Translations under genes and position numbers: made by a program | Assembly: GCF_024172095.1 (NCBI RefSeq) | Contig: NZ_JAMZDX010000009.1 | Coordinates: 186,001 to 250,000 of the forward strand | Reading direction: 5' to 3' | DNA: 64,000 nucleotides | Source: Kitasatospora cinereorecta | GTDB taxonomy: Bacteria; Actinomycetota; Actinomycetes; Streptomycetales; Streptomycetaceae | Shown: positions 1 through 9,086 of the stretch, in pieces | Position numbering within the stretch: the first letter of the stretch is position 1 | Layout of the letters: each line of letters begins with the position of its first letter | Notes under the pieces: model-generated | Told to the model about the DNA's origin: nothing | Seen by the model: only the letters and a program-made list of their open reading frames with translations | The model's database searches: none

Positions 1-1
1 C

Positions 2-589
2 TGCGCGCAGCCGCAACTGACCGCCTCCTGGGTGCAGTCGGTCTCCGCCGCCGGGTGGAAGCTGATCCCGCTGTACGTCGGTGCGCAGCCGCCGTGCCAG
101 ACCGGCAGCAGCCCGGAGAAGATCACCGCCGCCACCGCGGACTCGCTGGGCGCGGCCGACGGCGCCGACGCGGTCTCCAAGGCGTCCGCGCTCGGCATGC
201 GGGCCGGCAGCACCCTCTACCTGGACGTGGAGGCGTACAACAGCGCCGACACCGCCTGCGGGGACGCCGTGCTCGCCTACACGCAGGCCTTCGACCGGGC
301 GGTCGCGTCCCGCTCCTACCGACCCGGGTTCTACGGCTTCTCCTCCTCCTCGGCCGCCGGCATCGCGAACGCCGCCGCCCAGGGCAAGCCCGACCTGCCC
401 GAGGCGCTCTGGTACGCGAAGTACGACGGCGCCGCCGACACCACCGGCAGCTTCCCCTTCGGCGCCGGACTCTTCGCCGGCCACCGCCGCGGCCACCAGT
501 ACCAGGTCAACCAGCGCGAGACGTACGGCGGCGTCGCCCTCACCGTCGACCGCAACGCCTGGGACGGTCCGGTCGGCGTGACCGGCTGA
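2..589 (+). CDS. DUF1906 glycoside-hydrolase-like secreted protein, 5' end outside window
   Basis: The reading frame is already open at base 2 and ends with TGA at 587-589, so the N-terminus lies upstream of the window. About 195 residues are visible. The segments IPLYVGAQ, STLYLDVEAY and PGFYGFSSS are typical of the DUF1906 (Rv2525c-like) TIM-barrel family, whose members are exported and thought to act on the cell envelope or on glycans; the acidic pair in LDVEAY matches the usual catalytic position of related barrels. No reaction is proven for the family. The missing N-terminus should carry a signal peptide, which I cannot see. Confidence 0.75.
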   Translation, partial: CAQPQLTASWVQSVSAAGWKLIPLYVGAQPPCQTGSSPEKITAATADSLGAADGADAVSKASALGMRAGSTLYLDVEAYNSADTACGDAVLAYTQAFDRAVASRSYRPGFYGFSSSSAAGIANAAAQGKPDLPEALWYAKYDGAADTTGSFPFGAGLFAGHRRGHQYQVNQRETYGGVALTVDRNAWDGPVGVTG

Positions 590-760
590 CGGTCCGTCGG
601 TCCGCCGGTCGTCCTGACGTCCCGGCACTGTTCGGTAGTGGTCGAACAGCTCGACGGCGGACCGGTGCGGCGGTGACCATCGTGCTGCGCGCGCAGCACG
701 ATTCCACCGTCCCTCCCCGAAGGCGAGGCAACCGTCATGGCACGGCGAACGTGGCATCGC

Positions 761-1786
761 CTACGGCGCGATCAGGGCCGATCCGGTCGACGGCTGAACC
801 GCGAGGTCGTCCTGCAGCTGTGCATGGCCCTCGAGCAGGACGTGTCCAAGGTGCGTCACCACATGTTCCACCCGGCGGCCCTGCCGCTGTGTGGTGATGG
901 CGCCCGCGGTGCGCAGTGCGGTGGCGTGCGCGCTGGCGGTGGGTGCGGTCAGCCCGAGGCGGCGGGCCAGTTCGGTGGTGCTGCACGGCTCCTGGCCGAC
1001 GGCCCGCAGGGCCCGGGCGCGCGCCGGGCCGATCAGCTCGGCCAGCCGGTCGGTCGCGGGCCGCTCGCGACCGACCGGCCCGCCGGAGGTCGGGTGGAGC
1101 AGCACCGGTGGCCGGCGGCGGACGAGTACGGCGTCGACCCCGTCCTGGACGAAGAAGTTCGGGCGCAGCTCCAGGCCGCGGCCGTCCAGGTCGACGCTCC
1201 GGTCCGGTCCGGCCACCGCGCACCGGAGCACGCCGTCCTCCTGCCAGACGGTCCGCGGGTGGAGCCCTGCCAGTACCGCGCCGATCCCGGCCTCGCCGGC
1301 GAGGTGGGTGCGGCGGGCGATGTCGGCCTGCAGGTGACGCTGGAGGTCGGGCCAGTCCGGGGCGAGACAGGTCTGGAAGACGGCCCGGGCGCCCTCGGCG
1401 AGCCGCCGCAGCCCGCGGGTGTCGCCCTCGCGGAGCTCGACGACGATGCGCGGCAGACCCCGCTCGGCGCCGTGCCCGGGCAGGGCCTGCCGCAGGTCGG
1501 CCGGGGTGGCGGCGAGCAGGGCGTCGAGCTCGTCGGCGAGCGTGCGGCGGCTGCTCGGGACATGGGTCACCAGGAAGTCCGGGATGCCGGCGCGGACGGT
1601 GTTCACCAGGTCGAACAGCGGGGCGGCGGCGTACGGCACGCGGCCGCGCATCCGGCGCCACCAGCGGTCGCGGCGGGCGCCCGACCAGGGGTGGGAGCCG
1701 GCCAGGGCGGTGACGACGTGGTCCATCGGTGAGACGACGAAGCGGGTGCGAGCGAGGTCCGGCACACCGAAGGTGACGGTCAGCAT
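761..1786 (-). CDS. ArsR-like winged-helix transcriptional regulator (DUF5937 type)
   Basis: This is a 341-residue protein. The first 240 residues are an alpha/beta region beginning MLTVTFGVPDLARTRF, typical of streptomycete regulators annotated as DUF5937 or ArsR-like. Residues about 255-315 form a winged helix-turn-helix (STTELARRLGLTAPTASAH). ATG at 1786 was chosen because a GGGGG ribosome binding site lies about six bases upstream; longer in-frame extensions lack one. It probably represses a nearby gene or its own promoter, but no operator is evident and the target is unknown. Confidence 0.7.
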   Translation of the reverse strand: MLTVTFGVPDLARTRFVVSPMDHVVTALAGSHPWSGARRDRWWRRMRGRVPYAAAPLFDLVNTVRAGIPDFLVTHVPSSRRTLADELDALLAATPADLRQALPGHGAERGLPRIVVELREGDTRGLRRLAEGARAVFQTCLAPDWPDLQRHLQADIARRTHLAGEAGIGAVLAGLHPRTVWQEDGVLRCAVAGPDRSVDLDGRGLELRPNFFVQDGVDAVLVRRRPPVLLHPTSGGPVGRERPATDRLAELIGPARARALRAVGQEPCSTTELARRLGLTAPTASAHATALRTAGAITTQRQGRRVEHVVTHLGHVLLEGHAQLQDDLAVQPSTGSALIAP

Positions 1787-2132
1787 GGTTCCCCCAACAG
1801 CCCGGTCGGGCCGGTCCGCGCTGCTCGGCGGGACGGCCGTCGCCGGGCGGGATTCGCGACGGGTCGGGTCCACGCCGCGCGACCGGTCGGTGGCCACCTG
1901 GCCGGTGCTGCGGCGTCACCGGTCATCCTGGGCGGCAGCCGTCGCCCGCCCCATGGCGCGGACCTTGCGTTCGCTTGGCGTTCCGATCGTCCGTACGACG
2001 GCCTCGCCGCACCGGGGACGGGGTGTACGGCCGGGTCAGGGACGGGGCAGGGGGAGGGGACCCGTGGAGGTGCGAGTACCGTTCCGGTCCGCGGTTCGAG
2101 CGCGGTCGGGTCGCCGCGGATCAGCCCGCGGT
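1787..2132. other. Intergenic region between two leftward genes
   Basis: No coding frame with a ribosome binding site and normal codon use is visible here. The region holds the promoter of the winged-helix regulator and the 3' flank of the large XRE/NB-ARC gene. A short CCGCGG hairpin at 2114-2131 lies just past that gene's stop and may serve as a weak terminator. Confidence 0.4.
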
Positions 2133-4943
2133 TCAGCCGGCGTCCGGCTCCAGCAGGGCCAGCCGGGCCGCCGCCGGCTCGGCCTCGGCCGCGCCCAGTC
2201 GGCGGTAGAGGTCCACGGCCTGCCGGAGCTCGGCCGCCGCGGCAGCGCGGTCGCCGGTGAGCTCGAGGCAGCGGGCGGCGCCCTCGAGGGCCCTGGCCTC
2301 GTTCAGCGGACTGGTGTCGTCGCCGGCGAGCTGCCGGGCCTCCCGGTACAGGGCGAGTCCGGCGAGCGGCCCGTCGGTGTCGACGGCGAGGGCGGCGGTA
2401 CTGACAACCACCTCGGCCTCGCCGGCCCGGTCGCCGATGTCCCGGTTGAAAGCCCGGGCCTGCTCGAACAGGGCCGCCGCGGCCGCGGTCTCGCCGCCCG
2501 CGTGCCGGGCGCGGCCCAGGTGGTGCACCGCATTGAGCTCGCTGTAGCGCAGACCGTCCTCGCGGAAGATCGCCACCGCCCGTTCCAGCAGCTCGGTCGC
2601 GGCGGCGATGTCCCCGGTCTCCAAGCGCACCCGGCCCAGGTCCTTGAGGCTGTACGCCTCGCCGTCGCGCTTGCCGAGGTCGAGATAGATCGCGAGGGCC
2701 CGTTCCAGGGCGTCGGACGCGGTCGGGTAGGTGGCGGTCGTGATCCGCAGCTGGCCGAGGCTCCACAGGATGTTGGCCGCGCCGTGCCGGTTGCCCAGCT
2801 CCTCCATGATCGCCAGGGCGTGTTCCAGCAGCTCGCCCGCAGCTGCGAGGTCGCCGGTCGCGTGCCGGACCCGGCTCAGGTCCCAGCAGGCGTTGGCCTC
2901 GCCGAGGCGCTTGCCCACGGCCACGAAGGCCGCCAGGGCCCGTTCCAGCGCGTCGGACGCGGCCGGGTACTCCCCGCAGGCGTTGTGGGCGCGGCCGATG
3001 CCCCAGAGCGCGCTGGCCTCGCCCAGGCGGTCGCCGAGCTCCTGGTGGATCGCCAGCGCCCGTTCGTGCAGGCCGAGCGCGGTCCGGAACTCGCCGATCA
3101 TGTAGCGGCACCGGCCCACCTCCTCCAGGGCGCCCGCCTCGCCGTGCCGGTCGCCGAGCTCCTGGTGGATCGCCAGCGCCCGCTCGTGCAGCTCGCCCGC
3201 GTCGGTGATCTCCCCGAGCGCGTGCCGGACCCGGCCCAGGTCCGTCAGCGCGCCCGCCTCGCCGTGCCGGTCGCCCGCCTCGCGCGCCGCAGCGGCCGCG
3301 GCGCCGTGCAGTTCGATCGCCTGCTGCCACGGACCCTCCTGGAGCAGGAACGGAGCCAGCGCCGCGCTCAGGGCGATCGCCCGGCCGGGGACCGGCGTTC
3401 GGGCGGCGGCCGCCTGCAGATTGCCCCGCTCGGCCCGCATCCAGGCCAGCGCCCGGGCCCGGTCGGACATCCGGGGCGCCACCGCCGGCGCCGGGACGGT
3501 GCGCGCCGCGCCGGGACGGCTGTGCTGCACCAGGTGGAGGTACGCCTCGCGCGCGGTGTGCTCGAAGTAGTCGAGCAGCCGCTCCGACGCGGCCTCCCGC
3601 TCGGGGTCCCGGTCCCCGGCCCCGGCGCGCGTCCTGGCGTAGAGGCCGACGAGGTCGTGGAAGTGGTAGCGGCCGGCCGTGTGCTGCTGGACCAGGTGGT
3701 GGTCGAGCAGGGACTCCAACAGGTGCTCCGCCGTGCGCAGATCGCCCCCGATGAGGTTGGCGGCCGCGTACGCGTCGAAGTCCGGTCCGGGCACCAGGCC
3801 GAGCCGTTCGAACAGGTGCTGCTCGGCCTCCGGCAGGGCGGTGAAGGACGTCTCGAAGACCGCGGCCAGATCGCGGTCCTCGTCACTCAGCCGGTCGAGG
3901 CGGTCGTGCTCGTCCCGCAGCTGCTCGACCAGGTCCTCGATCCGCAGGGCGCGGCGGTGCCGCAGCCGGGCGGCGGCGATCCGGACGGCCAGCGGCAGAT
4001 GGCCGCAGAGCGCGATCAGTTCGCCGATCGCCGGATCCTCCGCCGGGATGCGGCCGGGACCGGCGACCTTGTGCAGCAGCGCGGCCGCCTCGGCCGGGCC
4101 GAGGGTGTCGAGCGCGAGGGTGTGGGCGTCGTCCAGCCCGGTCAGCCGTCGCCGGCTGGTGACGACGACCAGACAGCCCGGCGTCCCCGGCAGCAGCGGC
4201 CGCACCTGCGCGGTGCTGACCGCGTTGTCGAGGACGATCAGGGTCCGGGAGTCGGCCAGCCGCTCACGGTAGAAGGCGGCGCGGGCGCCGAGATCCTGCG
4301 GGATCGACTGCGGAGGCACGCCGAGCGAGTGCAGCAACCGCTCCAGCGCGTCGTCGGCGGTCACCGGTGCGAGACCGGCGGTGTGGCCGTGCAGATCGAT
4401 GAACAGCTGCCCGTCGGGGAAGCTCCCGCGCATCCGGTGGGCCGCGTGCACCGCGAGCGCCGACTTGCCGACACCGCCCATCCCGTCGATCGCCGAGATC
4501 ACCACCATCCCGGCGTCGCTCCCGCCGGGCGCCGCCTCGGCCAGCGCCAGGAGCCGGTCCAGCTCCGCCGTACGGCCGGTGAACAGCCGGGTGTCGGAGG
4601 GGAGTTGGCACAGCAGGTCGGCGGAGGCCGGGGAGGCGGGCCGGCTCTTGGCGGTTGCCGCGCCCGGGGTGGTTGCCGCGCCGGTACCGGTGCCCGTGCC
4701 TGCGGCCGCGGCGGGGGAGCGGCGGGTGGCGGCCGCGAGCAGTTCCTCCCGGTCGGCCGCGTCCAGTCCGAGGGCGGTGGCCAGCCAGGCGACCGACGAC
4801 AGGCGCGGCTGCCGCCGTCCGGTCTCGAGCACACTGATCGCGTGCGGCGAGACGCCGGAGCGCTCCGCCAGCTCCTCCTGCGTCCACCCGGCGCGAAGCC
4901 GGTGCTCGCGCAGCAGCGCCCCGAAACTACCAGCCACGCTCAT
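2133..4943 (-). CDS. XRE-HTH / NB-ARC ATPase / TPR regulator (STAND family)
   Basis: The product is about 936 residues. It has an N-terminal Cro/C1-type HTH (residues 5-60, GWTQEELAERSGVSPHAIS), a low-complexity Ala/Gly/Thr linker, an NB-ARC ATPase with Walker A GMGGVGKS near 154-161 and Walker B LIVLDNA near 235, then a winged helix and roughly ten 40-residue TPR units to the C-terminus. This is the layout of AfsR-like STAND regulators without the SARP domain. The family couples ATP-driven oligomerisation and ligand sensing by TPRs to DNA binding. ATG 4943 starts the HTH (MSVAGSF); an in-frame ATG at 4967 is possible, and neither has an ideal ribosome binding site. The target is unknown. Confidence 0.85.
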   Translation of the reverse strand: MSVAGSFGALLREHRLRAGWTQEELAERSGVSPHAISVLETGRRQPRLSSVAWLATALGLDAADREELLAAATRRSPAAAAGTGTGTGAATTPGAATAKSRPASPASADLLCQLPSDTRLFTGRTAELDRLLALAEAAPGGSDAGMVVISAIDGMGGVGKSALAVHAAHRMRGSFPDGQLFIDLHGHTAGLAPVTADDALERLLHSLGVPPQSIPQDLGARAAFYRERLADSRTLIVLDNAVSTAQVRPLLPGTPGCLVVVTSRRRLTGLDDAHTLALDTLGPAEAAALLHKVAGPGRIPAEDPAIGELIALCGHLPLAVRIAAARLRHRRALRIEDLVEQLRDEHDRLDRLSDEDRDLAAVFETSFTALPEAEQHLFERLGLVPGPDFDAYAAANLIGGDLRTAEHLLESLLDHHLVQQHTAGRYHFHDLVGLYARTRAGAGDRDPEREAASERLLDYFEHTAREAYLHLVQHSRPGAARTVPAPAVAPRMSDRARALAWMRAERGNLQAAAARTPVPGRAIALSAALAPFLLQEGPWQQAIELHGAAAAAAREAGDRHGEAGALTDLGRVRHALGEITDAGELHERALAIHQELGDRHGEAGALEEVGRCRYMIGEFRTALGLHERALAIHQELGDRLGEASALWGIGRAHNACGEYPAASDALERALAAFVAVGKRLGEANACWDLSRVRHATGDLAAAGELLEHALAIMEELGNRHGAANILWSLGQLRITTATYPTASDALERALAIYLDLGKRDGEAYSLKDLGRVRLETGDIAAATELLERAVAIFREDGLRYSELNAVHHLGRARHAGGETAAAAALFEQARAFNRDIGDRAGEAEVVVSTAALAVDTDGPLAGLALYREARQLAGDDTSPLNEARALEGAARCLELTGDRAAAAAELRQAVDLYRRLGAAEAEPAAARLALLEPDAG
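3013..3195 (-). repeat. Near-identical 120-bp TPR-coding repeat units
   Basis: Inside the TPR part of the STAND regulator, the roughly 40-base stretch encoding SPQELGDRLGEA-like/ALAIHQELGDR occurs at 3031-3070 and again 120 bases away at 3151-3190 with only a base or two of difference. Other units are more diverged. This points to recent unit duplication within the coding sequence. Confidence 0.7.
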
Positions 4944-5241
4944 CCCCCGACGGTGGTCCGACCCCATGACGCAGTGCGGTGCCGATTCGCCATGCCCCCA
5001 CCAAGCCGCCCACGACCCTAGGTGATCGCCCCCTCGCGGCGCCACCCCCGGCTCGTCCGGTGCGACGAACCGTCAGGTGGCGGTGTTCTTCGATCGGTGG
5101 CGCTCTGCGGCTGTCCAAACGATTTGGCGTGCGGCGACAACAGGCAAGGCAGGCAAGCCGATCGGCAGAAGTGGATCAGGGCAGCCGCAGCCTGCCGCAA
5201 CCGCTGGACGACCCGGCTGGCGATCTTGAATAATCCAGGCC

Positions 5242-5826
5242 ATGCCTACTCTTGTCCACTCAACGGTTCCGGTGGGCTCCGTCGCCGCACAACCCCAACC
5301 AACCTTGCCGGCCGGCGACGGCGTGCTGTTGCGACCCTGGACTCTCGGCGATGCCCAGGCTGTGATGGACACCTACCAGGACGCGGAGATCCAGCGCTGG
5401 CATGTGCAGCGCGCGGACTCCGTCGCCGAGGCGCAGGAGTGGATCGCAGGCTGGCAGGGCGGCTGGCCATCCGAGACCGGCGCGCACTGGGCCGTGGTCG
5501 ACTCCGAGACCGACGTCCTGCTGGCTCGCGCAGCATTGAAGGGACTGAAGTTCGCGGACGGCACCGCCGATGTCGCCTACTGGACCGTCCCGGCGGCTCG
5601 GGGAAGGGGCGTCTGTTCGCGGGCCGTCGAAGCGATGGCATCGTGGGCCTTCGACGTGGCCGGCTTGCACCGTCTTGATCTGGAACACGCCATGGGCAAT
5701 ACGGCGTCCTGCCGCGTTGCCGAGAAGACCGGCTTCGCAGTCGAGGGCGTGCGCCGCAGTGCATGGCTCCAGGCGGACGGCCGGCACGACGTGCACGTCC
5801 ATGCGCGTCTGCGCTCCGAGGGATGA
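5242..5826 (+). CDS. GNAT family N-acetyltransferase
   Basis: This 194-residue protein has a RimJ/RimL-like GNAT fold: LLRPWTLGDAQAV near 29-41, the acetyl-CoA loop VPAARGRGVC near 117-125, and the terminal pattern GNTASCRVAEKTGF near 152-165 typical of ribosomal-protein or small-amine acetyltransferases. It transfers acetyl from acetyl-CoA to an amine; the substrate is not predictable. The stop lies 10 bases before the nitrilase gene start, so the two are probably cotranscribed. Confidence 0.85.
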   Translation: MPTLVHSTVPVGSVAAQPQPTLPAGDGVLLRPWTLGDAQAVMDTYQDAEIQRWHVQRADSVAEAQEWIAGWQGGWPSETGAHWAVVDSETDVLLARAALKGLKFADGTADVAYWTVPAARGRGVCSRAVEAMASWAFDVAGLHRLDLEHAMGNTASCRVAEKTGFAVEGVRRSAWLQADGRHDVHVHARLRSEG

Positions 5827-5836
5827 GGGGAACGCG

Positions 5837-6544
5837 ATGAGAGAGCCGCTCACGGTGGCTGCCGTCCAACCCGTGTGGGCCGGCGTGGACGTCCCGGCGA
5901 ACGTCAGGGAACACGCGCGGGCCATTGAACAGGCAGACGTGAGACTGGTGGTCTTCCCCGAATTCTCCCTCACCGGATACGACCTCGACGCGTCGCCGCT
6001 GGCTGCGGACGACCACCGCCTCCGGCCCTTGGTGGAAGCTTGCCGTGTCGCCGGCTCGGTGGCACTGGTCGGCGCGCCGATCCGCCACGAGGACGGCCGC
6101 GAATACATCGCCACTCTGGCCGTCACCGGTGACGGCGTGACGGTGGCGTACCGGAAGATGTGGCTGCACGGGGCCGAGTTCGACCGGTTCAGCCCCGGCG
6201 ACAAGCCAGCGGTGGTCACCGTCGACGGATGGAGGCTCGGCCTGGCCATCTGCTACGACGCTGCCGTGCCCCAGCACGCCGCCGACTCGGCAGCACTCGG
6301 CATCGATGCCTACGTGGCCAGTACCCTCTACGGTCCTGGCGCCGACTCTGCGGCCCGCCGCGATGCCCACATGCGAGAGCGCGCCGCTGCCCATGGCATC
6401 TGGGTCGTGCTCGCCACTGCGGCCGGACCCAGCGGCTCCTTCGCGCAGACCTCCGGCGGCTCCGGCATCTGGGGGCGGAACGGAGAACCGGTCGCCCAGG
6501 CCGGCTGCAACCCGGGCGAGATGACGGCGACTCTGCTCAGCTGA
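5837..6544 (+). CDS. Carbon-nitrogen hydrolase (nitrilase superfamily)
   Basis: The product is 235 residues and carries the full nitrilase catalytic triad: Glu42 in VVFPEFSLTGYD, Lys107 in AYRKMWLHG and Cys139 in LAICYDAAVP. The family hydrolyses amides, nitriles or carbamoyl groups through a thioester intermediate in the cytoplasm. ATG 5837 is preceded by GAGGGG and follows the acetyltransferase stop by 10 bases, indicating a two-gene operon. At 235 residues it is short for the family (usually 260-300), with the C-terminal extension missing. Confidence 0.88.
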   Translation: MREPLTVAAVQPVWAGVDVPANVREHARAIEQADVRLVVFPEFSLTGYDLDASPLAADDHRLRPLVEACRVAGSVALVGAPIRHEDGREYIATLAVTGDGVTVAYRKMWLHGAEFDRFSPGDKPAVVTVDGWRLGLAICYDAAVPQHAADSAALGIDAYVASTLYGPGADSAARRDAHMRERAAAHGIWVVLATAAGPSGSFAQTSGGSGIWGRNGEPVAQAGCNPGEMTATLLS

Positions 6545-6631
6545 CGAGCGGACGAGCTCCACCTCACTGTCTCCGCCGAAGCTCCCGCCGACGCCGGGGT
6601 CAACCCCCGAAGGACTTCGAGCGCCGACCAC

Positions 6632-7840
6632 TCAGCAGGCGGCCGGGAGCGGGTACGCGGGGAGGGCGATGTCGCCGGCCTTGGCGAACTGGGCGGCCAT
6701 GAGCTGCCGCATCGGCCAGCGGTTCATCGACCGCATCGACATGGCGCGGAGGCGGATCGCCAGGGCGCTGTTGGGCGCGAAGCCGCCGGCCCCGCCGGGC
6801 GGCAGCTCCTGTGCCTTGGTGACGTACGGCCGCATCACCCGGTCGTAGCGGCGGAAGGCGGCGGCGAGGTCGCCTCCGGCGGCGGCCGCCTCGCCGGCGA
6901 GAACGTAGGCGCCGACGAGAGCGAGGCTGGTGCCGAGTCCGGTCAGTGGCGAGGGGCAGTAGCCGGCGTCGCCGAGCAGGGCGACCCGGCCGCGGGACCA
7001 GCCGTCGAGGTGGACCTGGCCGAGCGAGTCCAGGTGGAAGTCGGTGGAGCGGCGCATCGCGTCCAGCAGCCTCGGCGCCTCCCAGCCGACTCCGGCGAAC
7101 CGTCGGGCGACGGCGTCCTGCTGGGCGGCAGTGTCTCTCCGGTCGAGGTCGAGCGGCCCCGAGCGGAACCCGAAACCGGCCTTGACCTCGCCGGGCAGCC
7201 GGCCGGGGCGGGCCGAGGCGACCAGTCCGCCGGGGGCGTTGTGCATCAGGTACCAGCCGTCGAGGTCGAGGTCGGTCTCGGCGGTGAACCAGGCGAGATA
7301 CAGGTCGAGCGGGCGGACGCAGTCCGACTCCGGTCCGAAGGCCAGCCCGCGGACCACCGAGTGCAGCCCGTCGGCGCCGATGACGGCGGCGAACCGCCTG
7401 GTCCCGGCCCGTTCGAAGTCGACGGTGACACCGTCGGCGTCCTGGGCGAGGGCGGTCACGGTGTCGTCGAACAGGTACTCGGTGTACGGCGCGGTGTCCT
7501 CGTACAGCAGGCCGGCGAGGTCGCCGCGGAGGATCTCGATCTCGGAGACGATGCCCTCGCCGCCGAAGGCGTCGGCGGGCAGCCGGGAGGTGATCCGGCC
7601 GGCGGAGTCGACGGTGGCGAGGCCCTTCTGGTCGAGGCTCAGCTCGCGGGCGCGGTCCATCAGGCCCATGCGTGTGATCACGGTGCGTCCGGCGCCGCGC
7701 AGGTCGACGGTCTGGCCGCCCGGGCGCGGGGCCGGGGCGCGCTCCACGACGGTGACCGTGAAGCCGGCCGCGTGCAGCCAGTGGGCGAGTGCCGGGCCGG
7801 CGATGCCGCCGCCCGAGATCAGGATGTCGGTGTTCCCCAT
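6632..7840 (-). CDS. FAD-dependent aromatic monooxygenase / oxidoreductase
   Basis: This 402-residue flavoprotein has the Rossmann motif GGGIAG at residues 10-15, a second FAD motif around GDAGYCPSPLTG, and the overall pattern of p-hydroxybenzoate-hydroxylase-type enzymes, many of which oxidise antibiotics or aromatics with NAD(P)H and O2. It is divergent from the GntR-TetR chimeric regulator, and the shared 178-base spacer contains palindromic operators, so it is the likely regulated target. ATG 7840 starts directly at the FAD fold; upstream in-frame starts would add about 12 unconserved residues. Confidence 0.85.
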   Translation of the reverse strand: MGNTDILISGGGIAGPALAHWLHAAGFTVTVVERAPAPRPGGQTVDLRGAGRTVITRMGLMDRARELSLDQKGLATVDSAGRITSRLPADAFGGEGIVSEIEILRGDLAGLLYEDTAPYTEYLFDDTVTALAQDADGVTVDFERAGTRRFAAVIGADGLHSVVRGLAFGPESDCVRPLDLYLAWFTAETDLDLDGWYLMHNAPGGLVASARPGRLPGEVKAGFGFRSGPLDLDRRDTAAQQDAVARRFAGVGWEAPRLLDAMRRSTDFHLDSLGQVHLDGWSRGRVALLGDAGYCPSPLTGLGTSLALVGAYVLAGEAAAAGGDLAAAFRRYDRVMRPYVTKAQELPPGGAGGFAPNSALAIRLRAMSMRSMNRWPMRQLMAAQFAKAGDIALPAYPLPAAC

Positions 7841-7915
7841 GCCGTTGAATGTACGCTGTACGCATCTGCCTCGCAAGCCGTAAATCCGGTCATGGCCAGG
7901 GCATTTGCCGATGGT

Positions 7916-7925
7916 GCACTAGTGC
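7916..7925. promoter_or_regulatory. Operator palindrome 1 (GCACTAGTGC) of the GntR-TetR regulator
   Basis: This is a perfect 10-base palindrome, flanked by GGT on the left, in the spacer between the divergent flavoprotein and regulator genes. The same palindrome recurs at 7998-8007, and a related GTGCAC element sits at 7938-7943. YtrA/GntR-type regulators commonly bind GTGC-rich inverted repeats, so this is the probable operator; that assignment is inference. Confidence 0.65.
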
Positions 7926-7997
7926 TCTCGGTGAGTGGTGCACTGCCCTCGGACGGTCCGGGCGCGGGGATGGCTAGGCTGACCGGCAGAGCAAGGT

Positions 7998-8007
7998 GCA
8001 CTAGTGC
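7998..8007. promoter_or_regulatory. Operator palindrome 2 (GCACTAGTGC), abutting the regulator RBS
   Basis: This is an exact second copy of the 10-base palindrome, 82 bases centre to centre from the first. It lies immediately upstream of the GGAGGA ribosome binding site at 8008-8013 of the GntR-TetR gene. Binding here would block transcription or translation of the regulator itself, implying autoregulation. Confidence 0.65.
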
Positions 8008-8018
8008 GGAGGACTGTC

Positions 8019-9014
8019 GTGGACCGGACCGACGGAGCGCGGTACCGCAGGATCGTCGACGACCTGCGGGCCAGGATCGAGCAGGGCGAGCTGGCACCGG
8101 GCGACCGGGTGCCCTCCACCCGCGAGATCACCCGGCAGTGGGGCGTGGCCATGGCGACCGCGACCAAGGCCCTCACCGAACTCCGCCGGGCCGGACTGGT
8201 CCGCGCCGTCCCGGGCGTCGGCACCGTGGTGGCCGCCCCGCTGGCGCCCTCGCCGCCGCCCTCGTCCGCGCCGTCGCGCAAGGCCGTTTCCCCGACCCCG
8301 CCGGCCGCGCCCGCGCCCGCGCCCGCACCTGAGCCCCGGAGCGGCCCGGACGCGGCCCTCACCGCCGAGCGGATCGTCGCTGCCGCGACCGCGATCGCCG
8401 ACACCGAAGGACTGCCCGCACTCTCCATGCGCCGCGTCGCCGCCGAACTCGGCGTCGCCACCATGTCCCTCTACCGGCACGTCGCCGACAAGGACGACCT
8501 GCTGCTGCGCATGATGGACGCCGCCTTCGCCCGCTGGACCTTCCCCGCCGAACGGCCCGACGGCTGGCGCGAGCCGCTCGCCCTGGCCGCCCGGATGCTC
8601 TGGGCCGGCTTCCGCCGCCACCCCTGGCTGGCGTCGGCACTCTCCATGACGCGGCCCCAGATCATCCCCACCGCCCTGCCCTTCACCGAATGGGTGCTCG
8701 GTTCACTCGAAGGCCGCGGCCTCGACGCCTGGACCGCCTTCACCACCCACCTCACGCTCTTCAACTACGTACGCGGCACCGCCGTCAACGTCGAGTCGGA
8801 GAGCACGGCGATGGCCGACAGCGGCCTGGACGCCGAGGAGTGGATGACCACCCAGGAACCGGCCCTGCAGGCCCTGATCGCCACCGGCCGCTTCCCCGCG
8901 CTGCAACGGCACACCGCCGAGGGCTACGACTTCGACCTCGACCGGCTCTTCGAGTTCGGCCTGCAACGACTCCTCGACGGCATCGCCACCCTGATCGACG
9001 GCACCAGCCCCTGA
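8019..9014 (+). CDS. GntR-TetR chimeric transcriptional regulator
   Basis: The 331-residue product starts with a GntR winged helix (residues about 5-72: LRARIEQGELAPGDRVPSTREI). A Pro/Ala-rich linker follows, then a complete TetR HTH (about 105-155: LSMRRVAAELGVATMSLYRHV) with a TetR_C ligand domain. GTG 8019 was chosen because GGAGGA at 8008-8013 is ideally spaced; GTG 8004 lies inside the operator palindrome. Fusion of two DNA-binding modules from different families is known in streptomycetes but uncommon. It most likely represses the divergent flavin monooxygenase and itself, with release by an unknown ligand. Confidence 0.85.
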   Translation: MDRTDGARYRRIVDDLRARIEQGELAPGDRVPSTREITRQWGVAMATATKALTELRRAGLVRAVPGVGTVVAAPLAPSPPPSSAPSRKAVSPTPPAAPAPAPAPEPRSGPDAALTAERIVAAATAIADTEGLPALSMRRVAAELGVATMSLYRHVADKDDLLLRMMDAAFARWTFPAERPDGWREPLALAARMLWAGFRRHPWLASALSMTRPQIIPTALPFTEWVLGSLEGRGLDAWTAFTTHLTLFNYVRGTAVNVESESTAMADSGLDAEEWMTTQEPALQALIATGRFPALQRHTAEGYDFDLDRLFEFGLQRLLDGIATLIDGTSP

Positions 9015-9086
9015 CTCATGACCCGCGGCTGCTCGCGACACGCGGGCGGGTGGCGTCCGGCCCGGAAATCGGGAAGGCTCGTCCGC

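Noticed and set aside
1419..5021. A 1200-codon rightward open frame
   Set aside because: It is the antisense of the XRE/NB-ARC/TPR gene; high third-position GC keeps opposite frames open. Its protein has no domain and no ribosome binding site.
5837..6544. Ring-opening amidase cluster with the acetyltransferase
   Set aside because: Only two genes are linked and there is no transporter or regulator, so no pathway can be claimed.
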